Origin: Candidatus Wallbacteria bacterium GWC2_49_35
Lineage (GTDB): Bacteria > Muiribacteriota > UBA9980
Assembly: GCA_001791795.1 (NCBI GenBank)
Contig: MGFH01000138.1
Span: 1 to 42,057, forward strand
Reading direction: 5' to 3'
DNA: 42,057 nucleotides
In this document: piece after piece, positions 41,311-42,057 of the stretch
Layout: every line of letters begins with the position of its first letter
How positions within the stretch are numbered: position 1 is the stretch's first letter
The notes under the pieces: model-generated
Databases searched by the model: none
Seen by the model: only the letters and a program-made list of their open reading frames with translations
What the model was told of the DNA's origin: nothing
Made by a program: the position numbers and the translations under genes

Positions 41311-42057
41311 ATGAATATGATTTTAAAAAACAGGACCGGGTCGTTTCATTTATGTTCAGCCATGGCTGCGCTGCTGATAATTTCAGGTTCCGTCGCGGCA
41401 GGTTCCGCATTCGCTGAAACCGTGGAGGCCGTTTTTATAAAACCGGCCGGTTCGCTTTACGCGCCGCTTTATCCCCGCGAGTTTTCGTCCATGGCTTCGA
41501 TCGTAGCGGCCGAAAAAGACGCAAGATATAAGCTGGTAAAAGAAATTCCCGGCGGCTATATCGTGGAATGCGAAGACGGGCTGTTCGTCGCGCCTTATCG
41601 CTGGTATGTTTTCGAAAATCTGGCTGGCGAAAGCGTCAACGCCACTAAAAATAAAGGTTTTGACGCTTCCGGTTTTTTCAGGATCGAGCTTCCGAAGGAG
41701 ATCGAGACCTCCGAGTTCTTTTTCAACAACGCGTCGATCAAATCGTTTCACAGCCTCGCTTTTCTGCTTTTTCTCAAAAACGGCCCGAAGTTCGACGGTT
41801 ACGAACAAAAACTCAGGGATTACGACGATTTTATGGCGGCAGCGGCGAAGAAAAAAACAAATCCGCCCGCCGTCGAGGCTTTCTGCGATTTTTTAAACTC
41901 GGGCGGCTCGAAAGCCGCGGTTTGCATGAAACGAAGGCTTACGGCCGAGATCGCGTACGGCCTTCTGGAGTCTCACAAGCCGGTGGTTTTCATGACCTTT
42001 GCCAACAGCGCCGCCGGCGAGATAATCGCGGCCTATTCGCTCACCGGCCGTGAGGGA
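41311..42057 (+). CDS. Unknown secreted protein (partial, 3' end outside the window)
   Basis: The frame is open from an ATG at 41311 to the last base (249 codons). The N-terminus is a classical signal peptide: basic MNMILKNRTG, a hydrophobic core (MAALLIISGSVAAG) and a probable cleavage site after SAFA near residue 35. The mature part has a beta-rich stretch (VFIKPAGSLYAPLYP, YIVECEDGLFVAPYRWYVF) that looks like an SH3-type fold, followed by helical segments with Cys and His (AFCDFLNSGG, LESHKPVVFMTFANSAAG). I do not recognise a family. A secreted cysteine peptidase is one thing to test, but the catalytic end is not in view. It lies 24 bases after the radical SAM gene and may be co-transcribed. 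Confidence 0.65.
   Translation, partial: MNMILKNRTGSFHLCSAMAALLIISGSVAAGSAFAETVEAVFIKPAGSLYAPLYPREFSSMASIVAAEKDARYKLVKEIPGGYIVECEDGLFVAPYRWYVFENLAGESVNATKNKGFDASGFFRIELPKEIETSEFFFNNASIKSFHSLAFLLFLKNGPKFDGYEQKLRDYDDFMAAAAKKKTNPPAVEAFCDFLNSGGSKAAVCMKRRLTAEIAYGLLESHKPVVFMTFANSAAGEIIAAYSLTGREG

Noticed and set aside
1-42057. CRISPR arrays, rRNA or tRNA genes, insertion sequences with transposases, prophage genes
   Set aside because: None was seen on reading: no spaced direct-repeat array, no transposase or integrase motif, and no recognisable tRNA or rRNA segment.

Overview
The window comes from a diderm (Gram-negative type) bacterium that I cannot place in a phylum. Lipopolysaccharide genes (heptose phosphatase gmhB, heptosyltransferase waaF, an LpxL-type acyltransferase and a WaaE-like glycosyltransferase) show an outer membrane. 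The DNPR motif of MurE points to meso-diaminopimelate peptidoglycan. The PASTA domains on FtsI, the SbsA-type Ig-like surface protein and a receiver-PAS-HisKA_2 kinase of a type I associate with spirochaetes suggest a deep-branching lineage rather than a proteobacterium, but that is inference. Sigma70-like promoters with 17-bp spacers recur across the window, and genes are densely packed.

Layout: (1) 1-1676, minus strand: a MacB/LolD-type ABC exporter pair, with the permease cut by the window edge. (2) 1677-2649: the only long gene-free stretch, rich in perfect stem-loops, ending in the promoter and a terminator-like leader of pyk. (3) 2650-4335: pyruvate kinase carrying an extra C-terminal ferredoxin-like domain. 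(4) 4452-6229, minus: waaF-gmhB. (5) 6385-8424, minus: a GNAT acetyltransferase and a soluble receiver-PAS-histidine kinase. (6) 8665-9756: a kinase-fold protein. (7) 9771-16845, minus: a five-gene operon tldD-tldE-TPR protein-lpxL-glycosyltransferase. (8) 17015-22806: a small cupin, a 1241-residue Ig-like repeat protein (minus) and a DHA2-type efflux pump. (9) 22938-39529: a division and cell wall (dcw) cluster in the order rsmH, ftsL, ftsI, murE, murF, mraY, an RsbW-like ATPase gene, murD, ftsW, murG, murC, ftsQ, ftsA, ftsZ, closed by a terminator. (10) 39664 to the end: a cobalamin-type radical SAM protein and the start of an unknown secreted protein.

The dcw genes make peptidoglycan precursors (MurC-F, MraY, MurG), polymerise and cross-link septal wall (FtsW, FtsI) and build the divisome (FtsL, FtsQ, FtsA, FtsZ). 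murB and ddl are not in the cluster. The strongest oddities are the RsbW/SpoIIAB-type ATPase between mraY and murD, translationally coupled to mraY, and the pyruvate kinase-ferredoxin fusion. Second-tier signals are the structured RNA leader with its own promoter before ftsQ, the terminator-like structure before pyk, the stem-loop cluster at 1.7-2.4 kb, a perfect palindrome on the start site of the efflux-pump promoter, and an apparently leaderless rsmH.
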